This document shows, piece after piece, positions 1 to 11,889 of a DNA stretch of 64,000 nucleotides; the stretch's first letter is position 1, and each line of letters opens with the position of its first letter. The translations under genes and the position numbers were made by a program. This DNA is from Zingiber officinale. Its lineage: Eukaryota > Streptophyta > Magnoliopsida > Zingiberales > Zingiberaceae. Below the pieces are notes generated by a model. It ran no database searches, was not told the DNA's origin, and was given only the letters and a program-made list of their open reading frames with translations. Location of the stretch: NCBI RefSeq assembly GCF_018446385.1, contig NC_056000.1, forward strand, positions 53,848,722-53,912,721. Reading direction: 5' to 3'.

Positions 1-1655
1 TTAAACATTGTAAGGCTCTCTTTATAAATTTTATTTTTGAATTTTCCTACTTTGAATTTCCCTACTCTCCCCCTTTGCTATTTATAAAAAATGAGCAAGT
101 TTGAATAATTCTAACTTTTCAAACAGATTTTATAGTTAGAAAAATAGAGAATTAAATAAACATTAGACTTTAAAGAGGGATAAAGATACTTTGATAACAC
201 TTAGCTTTTTGAAATTAATTGTAGAATTCTTAGTTAAGTGAAATAAGGGTCTAAAGAGATATATTTTTTTCAACTGAGTTTAAAAGACTAATAAAATGTT
301 GACTTTGAAAGATAATGTTAGCCAATTTTTGAAACTTAGTTGAACTCTTTGAAAAATATGTTATAAAATTTGGAAAACATATTGAGGCATATTTCAGGTA
401 AGTTGAAATACTTTGAAAGTTTTAGCTAAATTGGGAAAATCTGTTTAGAAGAATACTTAGCGAAATTTTGAAAATCTATTAAGAGATACTTAGTAAATTT
501 TTTAAAAGCTATTGAAAGACTTAAATGAATTTGAAAGGTTTTGTTGGTAAATATTTTCTTAATTTTGAAAAAGCTTTTTGAACAAGAATTTTGAAAGAGA
601 GAAAATTAAAAAAGGCTAAGGTCATTTAACAAAATATTTAACCGAATAAAGAATTCCAAGATACTTAAAGGCAAAGGAGGATTAGTAAGCTTAAAATCTT
701 AATGTCCAAGCATGTGCTGAGTTAAAGAGATTGCAAATTAATTAATTTCTTTTAGTAAGGTATCAGAGCCCTAATGTCTAAGCACGAACAAAAAAATTTA
801 AAATCAAACACTTAAGTTCTTGGCCACATGTCTAGCCATCTAGCTACTAGCTGATTACCTAGAGGACAACATCCTTCACTTGATTAGTCAAGTTAAGTCA
901 ATAGATCCAGTTAGATTTGATTAGGGCTGGATGATTTAACTTGATTAATGTATATACAATATTTTAATGTCCAGACTCACTATGATGCACAGAAATAAGC
1001 ATTCTGGAGTCCAGGCTGAACCCTATGCATCTCACACCGTTCTAAGTTTTGCAAACACAGACAAGTTAAGCCTAGTGTGCTTGTGAGATGCTCTGACTGA
1101 AACTAGAGGAACATAATATCTAGGGGGAAGATCCTAGGCTAAGTCAAAATTTTGAAAAATTAATAAAACTAGGATTTTGAAAACACTAGTTTTTCCTATA
1201 ATTTCTTAAAGATAATTTTGAAATCAAGTAAAACGTTTAAGAACAAGGTAGGAAATTGATTTGAAAATCAAGATCTATTCTACCCAACATATTCCTATTT
1301 GGTAGAATTAAGCAAATAAAACTGGTAAGCAGAAATAAGTAGAGTAACTGAGTTCTACTAAGCACTAGTACAACTAGACTAGAAAATGGAAGTGTCTGAG
1401 TAATATCCAAGGTACATGAAATGATAGTGTCAAAAAGCAGGATCATCAGCTGGAGGGTCGTCAGTTGGAGGTGGTACAAGGGGCTGCTCGGGTGCAAGCT
1501 GTCCCTGGCGACGTATCTCACCCTAGAGAGAAGCGAATCCTGCAACTATCTCGGATCGTAGGGATCGGAGGAAGCGATGGCTATCTAGAACAGCCTGTCG
1601 CGTCTGAATGGACTGGATCTCGAGCTGAGCGATTAGGAATTCATTTCAATTCTCA
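1..1655 (-). mobile_element. Fragment of gag-only copia-type LTR element (internal 3' part)
   Basis: Read on the minus strand, this stretch parallels the 3' internal part of the element at 34172-42547. Bases 1640 down to 1430 encode the tail of the same second ORF, including a matching SIQTR motif and a proline/aspartate-rich end (PPTDDPPADDP), with the stop at 1432-1430. After it come the same non-coding blocks that flank 40250-40620, recognisable by the shared reading CATCTCACACCGTTCTAAG at about 1028. The similarity fades at about 1640-1660. The downstream LTR must lie left of the window. The copy is clearly diverged, with small indels and a stop in the ORF tail. Confidence 0.8.
1430..1650 (-). 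pseudogene. C-terminal remnant of retrotransposon ORF2
   Basis: Roughly 70 codons on the minus strand match the C-terminus of the ORF at 38781-40019: an LAQLEIQSIQTRQAV-like stretch, a short helix with SEIVAGFASL, then GEIRRQGQLAPEQP and a Pro/Asp-rich tail ending at 1430. One internal stop precedes GEIRR. The N-terminal 300 or so residues are absent because similarity breaks off near 1650. No function is claimed. It is useful because it shows ORF2 is a family feature, not a private acquisition of one copy. Confidence 0.7.
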
Positions 1656-2375
1656 CGTATGTATAGAAAATATACAAAATCTATTTGCAAAATAAGAAAA
1701 AAATTAATTTTCTTTATTCGAGGAGCTCCAGTGGATTGACATACTAAATAGATCGATTAGGAAATCGAACCCTGAACTTTATTCATTTTTCTCATTAGAA
1801 TTGATCTAATTGGACAGAGATCTTTTATACCTATATCATGTTATTATTTAATCTAAGTTCTTTTAAGTCAATTTTATATTTATTGATCAAACTCAAGTCC
1901 ATTTAATTATATCAATATTTATTGGATTAAATTTGGTTCGTTAAAATAAATTTAATCTATTTGATCAAAAATTTACCTAATAAAATAAATTTAATCATTT
2001 GATTAAATTGGGTCCAAACCTAATTAATTATCTAAGCCGGATTCAAATCAGATTTTACATGCTCAATTAAATGAAAAACAGTAACTTCAAAAACAAAATT
2101 AAGAAACTGCTCATACACCAACGCACGTTAAATGCATGAAGGCCGTTCGACGTCATTTTTCAGCACAACCTAATTAACTGAATTGAAATATAAACATGTA
2201 AAAATAATTTAGTTACCATACATTAATAAAAAAAATTAAGGATGTATTTAATTAAGGATTATTTTTAATAATCTTAATTATTTATTTAAAATTATCAATT
2301 AAAATTTTATTTAATTTAGATAATTAATGATACCTAAACATGGGACGGACGGGAGCATAAACCTATTCATCTTTT

Positions 2376-2411
<36 letters not shown>

Positions 2412-2610
2412 AGCCTATAATCCAGAATTAAAAAATATTTAAAAAATAGATTTTTCTTGATTCTGATATAATAAAATTTTTAAATCAAAATTATCTCTTT
2501 TGTGGCATAAAGCAATTCGTTCGTCCCAGCGCCCCGCCAACCCTAAAATTATCCCTTTTATATTTACCTTTGAGATAAAATAAACCTAAACATTTTGTAA
2601 ATTTCATTCC
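1656..2610. other. AT-rich intergenic DNA upstream of FCF1
   Basis: No coding potential is seen. The segment is AT-rich with many TTAAT and ATTTAAT runs and a dinucleotide (AT)n microsatellite at 2379-2408. A short sequence near 1760 resembles a B-box (read on the minus strand) but lacks the rest of a tRNA. Confidence 0.6.
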
Positions 2611-2660
2611 CCTATATATAATCAAACCCGAGTGGGTTACCGCGTCACATAAAACCCTAG
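2611..2660 (+). promoter_or_regulatory. Probable FCF1 core promoter: TATA box and telo-box
   Basis: A TATATATA run at 2613-2620 is followed about 35 bases later by AAAACCCTAG at 2651-2660. That sequence contains the telo-box AAACCCTA, which in plants is typical of ribosomal protein and ribosome-biogenesis promoters near the transcription start. FCF1 is a ribosome-biogenesis gene, so the combination fits. A second AACCCTAG lies at about 2800 within the presumed 5' UTR. Assignment to FCF1, 11 kb downstream, is inferred. Confidence 0.5.
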
Positions 2661-2869
2661 CACAAGCAGCGATTCTCCTCTCGCGCACACGCGATTCCTC
2701 CCTCTCGCGGCGATCCTCCCTCTCGCGCAGACGCAGCGTTCCTCCATCTCGCGGCGATCCTCCCTCTCGCGGCGATCTAGCGGCTTTCCCCCTCGCGAAG
2801 AACCCTAGCGGCTTCCCCCCTCGAAAGACGTCCCATTCGCGAACATCCCCACTCGCCTTCTTGGAAAAG
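2645..2869 (+). other. Probable non-coding first exon (5' UTR) of FCF1
   Basis: A short GC-rich, pyrimidine-rich block in an AT-rich setting. It is built of repeated CCTCCCTCTCGCGGCGATC-like units, as plant 5' UTR exons often are. It has no ATG-led frame of note and ends in GGAAAAG before GTACGATC, a plausible splice donor at 2870. The next acceptor that makes sense is TTCTTCACAG at 14308-14317, 15 bases before the FCF1 start codon. An alternative is that it is the first exon of an unrelated lost gene. Confidence 0.5.
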
Positions 2870-4000
2870 GTACGATCTTATACACTTTTAATACGTACCT
2901 TAGACTTTTGATCATTTTTTTTTACAGTATTATGGGGTAAAGCTCACGGATATTGGCAGAGGGTGGAGAGCAAGAGTGTAGAGCTTGTGAATGGGTGGGA
3001 AATAATTCTAGCTAAGGTAGTTTCCTTTAAAAAGTTCACATTTAATTGTTGATCATAATACAGGAGTTGCTTTTACCTGTATTTGTTTCCATAGCAAATC
3101 CCATGATGGATTTTGTTGTAAGGTTGCATTGAACAAGTTCAACAGTTCAAAATCTGGTCTACTTGTTAATGATTGTTGCATCATGAAAGACCTGTTTTTT
3201 TTCCCATGAAAGAACCCTACTGACATTCGTCATGTTTGTTTTAACATTGTCTTGTTGCCCTTTTGTTTTATGTTCTGTTTAGTTCTTGATGTTTAGTTGC
3301 TGTTTAGTTCTTGTTTAGATCTTGTTGTTTAGCTCTTGCTGTTTAGTTGCTGTTTAGTTCTTGCTGTTTAGTTGATGTTTAGTACTTGTTTTGGTGCTGT
3401 TTAGTTGCTGTTTAGTTCTTGTTTAGTTTTGGTTTAGTTCTTGCAACTTGTAAGTTGAACCTACAAAATCTCTTTCAACTGTTTAATTTTTGTGCAGTTC
3501 TTGCTGTAACTTGTTTGTATTGATGATAGTATGTTATTAAGTTTTGTTGTTATATTTATGTTTTTCAGTGTAGTTCTTTTACTTTGACACTGTCCTTACC
3601 CAGCATTGGTACATTGCATTTTAACATGCTTGTTATTAAGTTCAATTGGTTAGCATTAAAGGGGCGAAAGAATGGGAGATGGAGAACTCTACTTAATATA
3701 TTTAGAAGTGACTACAATAATCACAGATAAAAGCTTTGGCTCTATGTGTTCTCACACACAAGTTCATGCTTCATTCATGGACTATTCCTTTTGTCACATC
3801 ACTTGAAACTAAACACAGGCCCTTGTTATTGACTCACTTATTTCTTGTGCTTCATCTTTATCCGTGGAGCTGTGGAGGTGTTTGATTAGGTGTGTTGGAT
3901 GGATCAAGTTATCAACCATAACCTTAGTTATGTGATTACCAGGTAATCACCTAATCAATGTCAGAGACCTGATAATCACACAACTAAGGTTTGCCGCGAT
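2870..4000 (+). other. Start of the large FCF1 5' UTR intron
   Basis: T-rich, intron-like DNA with no supported ORF. Between about 3270 and 3450 it is a degenerate tandem repeat of GTTTAGTTCTTG-like units, a low-complexity array. The giant inverted repeat begins at about 4001. Confidence 0.45.
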
Positions 4001-4029
4001 GCTAGCTTCACTCACCGTGCATGAACTGT

Positions 4030-4034
<5 letters not shown>

Positions 4035-4095
<61 letters not shown>
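4035..4095. repeat. (AT)n microsatellite in left arm
   Basis: About 30 uninterrupted AT units just inside the left end of the foldback. The right arm lacks it, so it expanded or was inserted after the arms formed. Confidence 0.95.
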
Positions 4096-4097
<2 letters not shown>

Positions 4098-4369
4098 CTA
4101 ACAGTTGACTACATGCATAGTAATTTCCACTAGTGTTATGTACATATCTCAGCAATTAACTTATAAGTCAATGAAAGGAGAGTGAGTATAAAGTGGAAAG
4201 TGGAGATAAGAGAGAGACATGCATGATATTATAATCAAAGAGGGCAACAACATAATTTACAATTTATATTTTCATGCCATTCGTCTCTTAATTAATGTCA
4301 TCAGTTTCCTTAATTACTTATTTTTCAACATTTCACACATTATAATGTACTTTATCTAACAATTCAACA

Positions 4370-4800
4370 TAGTTTATTAAGTGGGTGAACGACATGCAAT
4401 ACACTGATCAAGAACGTGTCATATAAGTAAAGGTGAACGACCTGCAATCCCCCTATTTTGAACACATCATGTATAAATATAAATATAAAGGTGAGCAACT
4501 GACAGCCCACCCGAGAAGGATGCATCGTATATGAGAGTGAATGACTTGTAATCCACTCATAATGAAATGCATCGTATGTATGCACCTATACATAACATAG
4601 ATCGGGTGAATGATTTGGAATCCACCCGAAAGAGATGTATCTTATATACATGGGATGAACGGTTTGTAACCACCCAATACGAAAATACATCAAGTGAATG
4701 CACATATACAAGTACATATATAAGTGAATGACTCGCAATCCACCCTAAAAGTGCCTCACAAAAAAGATGAACGATATGCAATCCATCTCGTGAGGTGAAT
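4370..4800 (+). repeat. Degenerate repeat of GTGAACGAC...CAATCCACCC, left arm
   Basis: About eight units of 45-65 bases. Each carries a version of GTGAACGACTTGCAATCCAC followed by an AT-rich spacer often containing ATGCATCGTATA. A further partial unit lies near 5245. The same array, inverted, is at 13400-13930 in the right arm. Units differ more from each other than the two arms do, so the array predates the palindrome. Confidence 0.75.
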
Positions 4801-5212
4801 TTGAATTGGACTCGTCGGGTTGGACAACCCCACCAAATATTTTAAGCAGGTTGGGTTGAGATTTCATCAACCCATTTTAAGGTGAGACCAGATGGGGCCT
4901 AGACCGACCCGCCTAAGCCCGCGTGGGTTGAGAAAAAAATTCTTCTAAAATTTAAAACTAAAGTGGAAAACTCAATGGGTGGAGCTTGACCTGCCTAATC
5001 CACAATTCAAACTTCAAATTTTCAACCTTTTCTATATATATATTTTTTATTTTTTGAAGAGCTCATGGCTTGGCCTGCTTAACCCGCAACCTGCCTTGGA
5101 TTGAGGATTTCCCAACTTGGCAGGATGGTTGGCCGACCCACCTCACCTCGCCATAGGATGGATTTTTGGTAGGTCGGTCCACCCCACCACGGGTTGACTC
5201 GTTTGACAACAC
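4800..5212. mobile_element. Possible hAT-like non-autonomous element, left arm
   Basis: A GC-skewed block rich in GGGTTGG and CCAACCC runs, ending TTTGACAACACTAG at about 5212. It resembles in composition the hAT-type MITE at 33494-34031. The terminal repeats are poorly matched and no 8 bp duplication is convincing. Its mirror copy is at about 13003-13395. Confidence 0.35.
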
Positions 5213-5949
5213 TAGATGCCTCACATAAGATTAAGGAGAATGGTCCGCAATCCACTCCGTGAGGAAAAATCATCTCAATTTGGCCAAAGCCTATGAACGC
5301 ACAGAAAGAACCAAAAGTCCTTTTTAAAGCACAGAGCAAATGCTCTATATTTATATAGAAAAATATTTTTATTACTAACCTTGTATAAATAATCTCATAA
5401 TTTTTATAAAGTAGAACTGAAATTCACACAAGGTTTTACATTTGTTTCTCCGTTTACTTAGTTGACAGTTATGTAATTTCTTATTAGCATTAAGCTAGAG
5501 CCCTCTCATATTTCTCATAACTATATTGACATAATCATTTATGATATTAATCCACTCTTAATTTCTCAAAATAATCTAAGTTATCCCTTTTAAGGCTCAT
5601 TAATAAATTTTGGAAGAGTAACAACAAAAAGGCTATGAAAAGACAAGCAAATATAAATGACAAGATTAAGCAAATAGAGATATATAAAAGCATGCAATTT
5701 ATTATTTCCAACAGATATACTGAAATTATTAGTTATTTATTATCATAAACCCTTAGATGACTTGCAACAGTAAGCAACATTTGAAATAAAATTTTAATAT
5801 ACTTTCTAATCCAATAGAAAGATCCTTTGAATCGAATCAGAATCAAGTTTAAGTGGGGCATTCCTTAAGTAATTTAGCACTGCATATATTCAAGTTACAC
5901 TGAATGATGTATGTTAATCATGCACTAATGTGAAGGGATCAAGTAAGAA

Positions 5950-6180
5950 AACTCCATCTGAATTGAAGGGTATTTGCAGTGAAAGGCAAGGAGAGGGATA
6001 AAGAGGGATCAGGCGAGATCTCATCTGAAATTAACAAATGATGAGTGTGAGAGCGCCGATTGGGAGAGGGAATTGGAAGGAGTCAGGGATTTGGAATAAA
6101 ATCTGGCGAGCGGGGCGGCGTCGATTGGTAGAGGGATTAGGAAGGGGGAGTCGGGGATTTGGAAAAAATAAAAACTCTAA
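5950..6180 (-). other. GC-rich gene-like 5' segment, left arm
   Basis: Read on the minus strand this has pyrimidine-rich blocks (CCCGACTCCCCC, CCAATCGGCGCTCTCAC) and an acceptor-like TTAATTTCAG, reminiscent of a 5' UTR exon and intron border. The mirror copy is at about 12120-12340. No protein can be read with confidence. Confidence 0.3.
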
Positions 6181-6355
6181 TTAAACTCTATATATAAATC
6201 AGTTTTAAAATTTATATATATATAAACCTATAAATGAGCTTCTATTTAATTGTAAAAACAGTGAAGATGACGAGTGACAGAGAACCCAAAACAATCGGAG
6301 ACGAAAGTTTGCCTAAGTAACGAGCACAATGACCAATGCGCCAAACATTACTCAC

Positions 6356-6600
6356 CTTAGAACTTCGTCGAGAACATCGTCGGAGACAAAGTATAGTTTT
6401 CCTTAGTTATCCCTACTAGCTCTGACTTCAATATGTTGCGGTAGCTCAGGCGGCCCGTAATTCTTCCAATCATCCTAAGGAAGTCCTCGAACGAACTTAT
6501 CTATGTTCTCCTACTGTTCTTGAGTAACTCTGGCAGAGACGATGACTGGTCGAGGAGATGAGTAGTGGACAGCGCCGAAGGTTCCAGGCGGTGAGGACAT
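6356..6600 (-). pseudogene. Captured exon of an unidentified plant gene, left arm
   Basis: On the minus strand an ATG at 6600 opens about 80 codons in one frame, ending at AAG before GTGAGTAATG, a good splice donor at 6355. The reading begins MSSPPGTFG and includes DDWKNYGPPELPQHIE and YFVSDDVLDEVL. It is broken by three in-frame stops (TAG, TAG, TAA). The promoter-proximal sequence contains a CCTAAACCTTAGG-like stretch, as plant gene starts do. I do not recognise the family. The mirrored copy at 11644-11889 has lost the ATG and has frameshifts, so the left copy is the better preserved. Confidence 0.5.
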
Positions 6601-7918
6601 GGGCTGAGACGGCGACGACAGGAGGAGATTTGAAAAGAGAAAAGTCCTAAGGTTTAGGTATATGATGGGGTTGAATTTGAACCGACTTTATTTTGTAATG
6701 ACTAGTTTGACCATAAATATCTTTGTTTATCGGGGAAAAAATCATCTAATATTGTTTTTTAATTAGCAAAATGCAAAAATTCGAAATTTGATTTGAAATA
6801 TTTTAATTAATTCAGTAGATTTTAAATTAATATATATTAATTACCATGAAAATTATAAATAAATTAAAATAATTCTAAAATTATTATTTTCCCTTTAATC
6901 AGTCATATAATTTAATATTTTATATGATTTATTTATTAATTTCTTCTTATTTTTAGTTTTTTACTATTTAATTTTCTATTATTAATATACACTTCTCTTT
7001 TATATGTTTTTATTTTTTATAAAATATCTTTTTAATAAAAAAATAAATTTTAAGTATTTAGGTTGAACTTGGCATACAGACTCATAGTAGTCATGCCCAA
7101 GGCCAAGACCTAGCCTAGTTCGGCAAAATCTTAGATCGGGATCAAGTTGTGCTTTACTCAGCCCATGGGCAAAGCCTCCCTTGCCTTGCTCATGGACCAA
7201 ATAGACTAGGCATGATATGATTGAATATTACTAGGTCTAACTCAAAAAATTGAAACATAGAATTTACTCTGATCCAAACAATGAAATCCTTGTTCTTCCT
7301 TTTGTCATTGTTGTCCTTATTAGAGGAAGAAATTGGAGTGGGAGTAGGGGGATCCATCCTGACTCTATTCTAGTACATTTCATTAACAATTTTCTAGTGG
7401 TGTAATCATGTCTTAAATGATGTAGTTCCCATGGAATATCCAATTGGTTAGAGGGTGGCAGGCTTGTTACAATAGAGAAAAGGATCAATTTTCGACGGAT
7501 GCATGTCCTCAGGGAAAAATACCTCTGCCGCACCTAGCTAATTTGACAGTCAGCTATAAGCTGATCCTGTAATTTATTTCCCTTCATATAACATGGGATG
7601 GATTGTGAGAGGTGCCTAAGATGAGCGTAATCACCTTTTGTTACAATGTCTTAAATGACTAAGTTTGACCATGTGGATTTAATGAATTTGGTAAAGATTT
7701 AAAGTTAGGTTCATATGGATTTACTCATATTGTGTGTCAAATTACTTGACAGTTACATTGTATGAGTGATGGATGAAGTTGATCGATGTCGACCGAACAT
7801 TAGGTAAAAAGGAAAGTCCAACAAAAATTGATAGATGGGTGAAGTTCAAGTTAGTCAAGATCAATCGAACATTTGGTAATTTAAAGTCCTATGGGTACTT
7901 GCAAATTTTAAAGTAAAT

Positions 7919-8177
7919 AAGCCTTTGTTTGGATGGGGTGAGGGGAGGTTTATTAATGGAAAGGAAAGGAAAGGGAGGGGAAGGAAATGAAAAGGATGGT
8001 AACTTCCTTATACCTCAATTTGGGGTATAAGGAAATAAGCCATTTGAGGGATAAGGGAGGGTAAAAGTTCTCTTTCCCTCCCCTCACCTCCTTCCCTCAC
8101 CTTCTTTCAAAAAACAAAGTGTAAAAGTTACTTTTCCATTACTTATCCTTCCCTCACCTTCTCCCAAACAGACCATA
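7919..8177. mobile_element. MITE in the left arm
   Basis: The ends CCTTTGTTTGGATGGGG and (inverse) GGTCTGTTTGGGAGAAGG form imperfect terminal inverted repeats around purine-rich GGAAAGG and pyrimidine-rich CCCTCACC blocks. The flanks both read ATAAG, a possible short duplication. The right arm has only about half of it (10170-10330), its other end deleted. Confidence 0.5.
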
Positions 8178-8921
8178 AGAGTTAGCAAATAACAAAGACT
8201 TGAAGGTGAAACCTCTTGACAGATGAGAAGACTTGGTAAGTGAAGTTCAGTCAAATACCTGGCAAATAAGGAAATATGGAAATAATGCCTCTTAGCAAAT
8301 GGGAAGACACAGTAGATTAAGGGTTGACTAAGATCATATCATGTAAGTTTCTAAAGGTAAACCCCTAGGGCGTAGCGTAGATGGTGGGCGTATGACATCT
8401 CGGGCGTATGACATCTCTAGCGTATTGGCCAGTGGTTGATTCTCAGGAAATGATGGCCACCATGCGCCTAATGCATATGTACCTGCATTTACCTCTTTCT
8501 ATATCTATAGGACTAATCCGAGGGGAGCCGTTATGGTAGTGGTTCTACCTTTTTTCTAAAGATAAACTCTTGAAATGGAAGTTTTGAAAGACTAGTTTTC
8601 TTACTTAGGTGAAGACTTAATTGAGCCAAAAACTAGGAGTTAATCAACTATTTTACAATCATTCGATTGATATGATTAGTCAACTAGAGAGTGCACTAAA
8701 GGTAGAAAACTTTTGATAGGAAGAGATGTTGCCAAAAGTTTAACAACTTCAAATGTGAGGAACAAAGGATAAAGTTTATGTCACAAATCAAAGAGTTTTC
8801 ATGCCCCCTTCAAATTTGTTGTCCTTTCGACAACAAGAAAGAAGAGCCAAGATTTGTGGGAGATCACTGTAAGCTTTTACAGGCTTCGAATTTTGTGTAT
8901 TTTATGCATTAGAAATGCTAC

Positions 8922-8934
8922 AATGGTATCAGAG
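8922..8934 (+). other. Primer-binding-like site TGGTATCAGAGC near the palindrome apex
   Basis: ACAATGGTATCAGAGCAAA at about 8919-8937 is the standard plant copia primer site (complement of initiator Met-tRNA), preceded by CTACA as an LTR end would be. The inverse copy lies at about 9133-9146 in the right arm. No gag follows in either orientation; the palindrome centre is reached within about 80 bases. Confidence 0.5.
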
Positions 8935-9003
8935 CAAATTTTAGTTCTAAAAGCATGAAACTCTCGGAGTTGGCTCTGTCATGTTCTTTCGTCGCCTGTT
9001 GTT

Positions 9004-9063
9004 GCGCCAGGCGAGATAGTGGCAGAGATTTATAGGCGTCTCTGCCACTATCTCGCCTGGCGC
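9004..9063. repeat. Perfect hairpin at the centre of the foldback
   Basis: A 25 bp stem without mismatches (9004-9028 against 9039-9063) encloses the loop TTTATAGGCG. Bases flanking the stem remain complementary at about 90 percent for kilobases. Confidence 0.95.
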
Positions 9064-11643
9064 AGCAGCAGGTGACGGAAGAACATGATAGAGCCAACTC
9101 CGGGAGTTTCATGCTTTTAGAACTAAAATTTGCTCTGATACCATTGTAGCATTTATAATGCCTGAAATACATAAAATTTGAAGCCTGTAAAAACTTATAG
9201 TGATCTCCCACATATCTTGGTTCTTCTTACTTGTTGTCAAAAGGACAAACCAAACTCCAACTCACCTTGAATGTTCTTCACGACCAATTACTAAAACTAG
9301 CCCCTCTCTCCATTAACTCCAACCAACCCTTGGGACGCACGTGCCTATATAGGTACTTGTGCAGTCACTGAAACTTGTGCACAAAATGCAGAAGTGGATG
9401 GTAACCGCAACCACATTTGCACAACGTGTAGACGTGGGTGCTATTGCCAAGAGTATAGCCCTGGATCGATTCTCAATGACGAAAAGTCTAGATCCTACTT
9501 AATAAGATCCGCGACACCCTTACATAGAGGTCTCAGAGATCTTTGAGGGGGCATGAAAACTCCTAAATTTGTGACTCATAAACTTTATCCCTTGTTCTTC
9601 AAATTTGAAGTTAAACTTTTGGCAACATCTCTTCCTATCAGAAGTTTTCTACCTTTATTGCAGTCTCTAGTTGACTAATCATATCGATCGAATGATTGAA
9701 AAATAGTTGATCAACTCCTAGTTTTTGGCTCAATTAAGTCTTCGACTAAGTAAGAAAACTAGTCTTACAAAACTCCCATTTCAAGAGTTTACCTTTAGAA
9801 AAAAGGTAGATCCACTACCATAATGACTCCCCTCGGACTAGTCCTATAGATATGGAAGGAGGTAAATGCAGGTACATATGCGTTAGGCGCATGGTGGGGT
9901 GAATCCAGGTCATCATTTCCTGAGAATCGACCACTGACCATTATGTTAGAGATGTCATACGCCCACCGTCTGCGCTACGCCTTAGGGGTTTACCTTTGTA
10001 GACTTACACGGAATGATCTTAGTCAACCTTAATCTATCGAGTCTTCCCATTTGCTAAGAGGCATTATTTCCAGATTTCTTTATTTGCCAGGTATTTGACT
10101 GAACTTGACTTACCAGGACTTCTCATTTTCCAAGAGGTTTCACCTTCAAGTCCTTGTTATTTGCTAACTCTTATGGTCTCTTTGGGAGGAGGTGAGGGAA
10201 GGGTAAGTAATGGAAAAGTAACTTTTACCCCCTTTTTTTTTTTGGAAGAAGGTGAGGGAAGGAGGGGAGGGAAAGAGAACTTTTACCCTCCCTTATCCCT
10301 CAAATGACTTATTTCCTTATACCCCAAATTGAACTTTAAAATTTGCAAGTACCCATAGGACTTTAAATTACCAAATGCTCGATTGATCATGACCAACTTG
10401 AACTTCACCCATCTATCAATTTTTATTGGACTTTCCTTTTTACCTAATGTTCGGTCGACTTCGATCAACTTGAACTTCGTCCATCACTCATACAATGTAA
10501 ATGTCAAGTAATCTGACACACAATATGAGTAAATTCATATGAACCTAAGTTTAAACGTTTATGAAATTCATCAAATCCATATGGTCAAACTCGGTCATTT
10601 AAGACATTGTAACAAAAGGCGATTACGCTCATCTTAGGCACCCCCCACAATCCGTCCCAGGTTATACGACGAGAAGTAAATTACGGATCAACTTATAGCC
10701 GACCACGAAGTTAGCTAAGGGCGGGAGGGGGTCTTGAGGGCATGCACCCGTTGAAAATTGATCCTTTGCCCTATTGTAACATGTCTGCCACCTTTTAACC
10801 AATTGGGTATTCCATGGGGACTCCATCATTTAAGACATGATTATACCACTAGAGAATTGTTAATGAAATGTACTAGAATAGAGTAAGGATGGATCCCCCT
10901 ACTTCCACTCCATTTTCTTTCTCTAATAAGGAACAACAATGACAAAAGGAAGAACAAGGATTTTATTATTTGGATCAGAGTAAATTCTATGTTTTACTTT
11001 TTTGAGTTAACATAATAATATTTCGATCATATCATGCCTAGTCTACTTGGTTCGTGAGCAAGGCAAGGGAGGCTTTGCCCATGGGCTGAGTCAAGCACAA
11101 CTTGATCCCGCTCTAAGATTGTGCCGAACTAGGCTAGGTCTTGGCTTTGGGCATGACTCACATTTTGAATCCGTTGCCAAGTTCAACGTAAATACTTAAA
11201 ATTTATTTTTTTATTAAAAAAATATTTTTTTTAAAAAATAAAAACATATAAAAGAGAAGTATATATCAATAATAAAAAATTAAATAGTAAAAAAACTAAA
11301 AATAAGAAGAAATAAATAAATAAAATATTAAATTATATGACTGATTAAAGGGAAAATAATAATTTTAGAATTATTTTAATTTATTTATAATTTTCATGGT
11401 AATTAATATATATTAAGTTAAAATCTACTGAATTAATTAAAATATTTCAAATCAAATTTCGAATGTTCGCATTTTGCTAATTAAAGAACAATATTAGATG
11501 ATTTTTTCCCTGATAAACAACGATATTTATGGTCAAACTAGTCTTTGCAAAATAAAGCCGGTTCAAATTCAACCCCATCATATACCTAACCCTTGGGACT
11601 TTTCTCTTTTCAAATCTCCTTCGATCGTCGCCGCCTCAGCCCA

Positions 11644-11889
11644 GGTCCTCATCGCCTGGAACCTTCGGCGCCATCCGCTACTCATCTCCTCGACCAGTCA
11701 TCGCCTCTGTCGGAGTTATTCAAGAACCTGCAGTAGGAGAATGTAGATAAGTTCATTCGAGGACTTCCTTAGGACGATTGGAAGAATTACGCACCGCCCA
11801 AGCTGCCGCAACATATCGAACACAAACCTAGTAGGGATACCTAAGGAAAACTGTACTACCTCCGACAACGTTCTCGACGAAGTTCCAAG
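11644..11889 (+). pseudogene. Captured exon of an unidentified plant gene, right arm
   Basis: Inverted partner of 6356-6600. The ATG is changed to AGG, a four-base insertion breaks the frame near 11730, and the donor AAG|GTGAGTAATG is retained at 11889. Flanking GC-rich sequence also matches the left arm. Confidence 0.5.

Noticed and set aside
1740..1800. tRNA-like B-box near 1768
   Set aside because: No D-arm, anticodon arm or acceptor pairing could be drawn around it.
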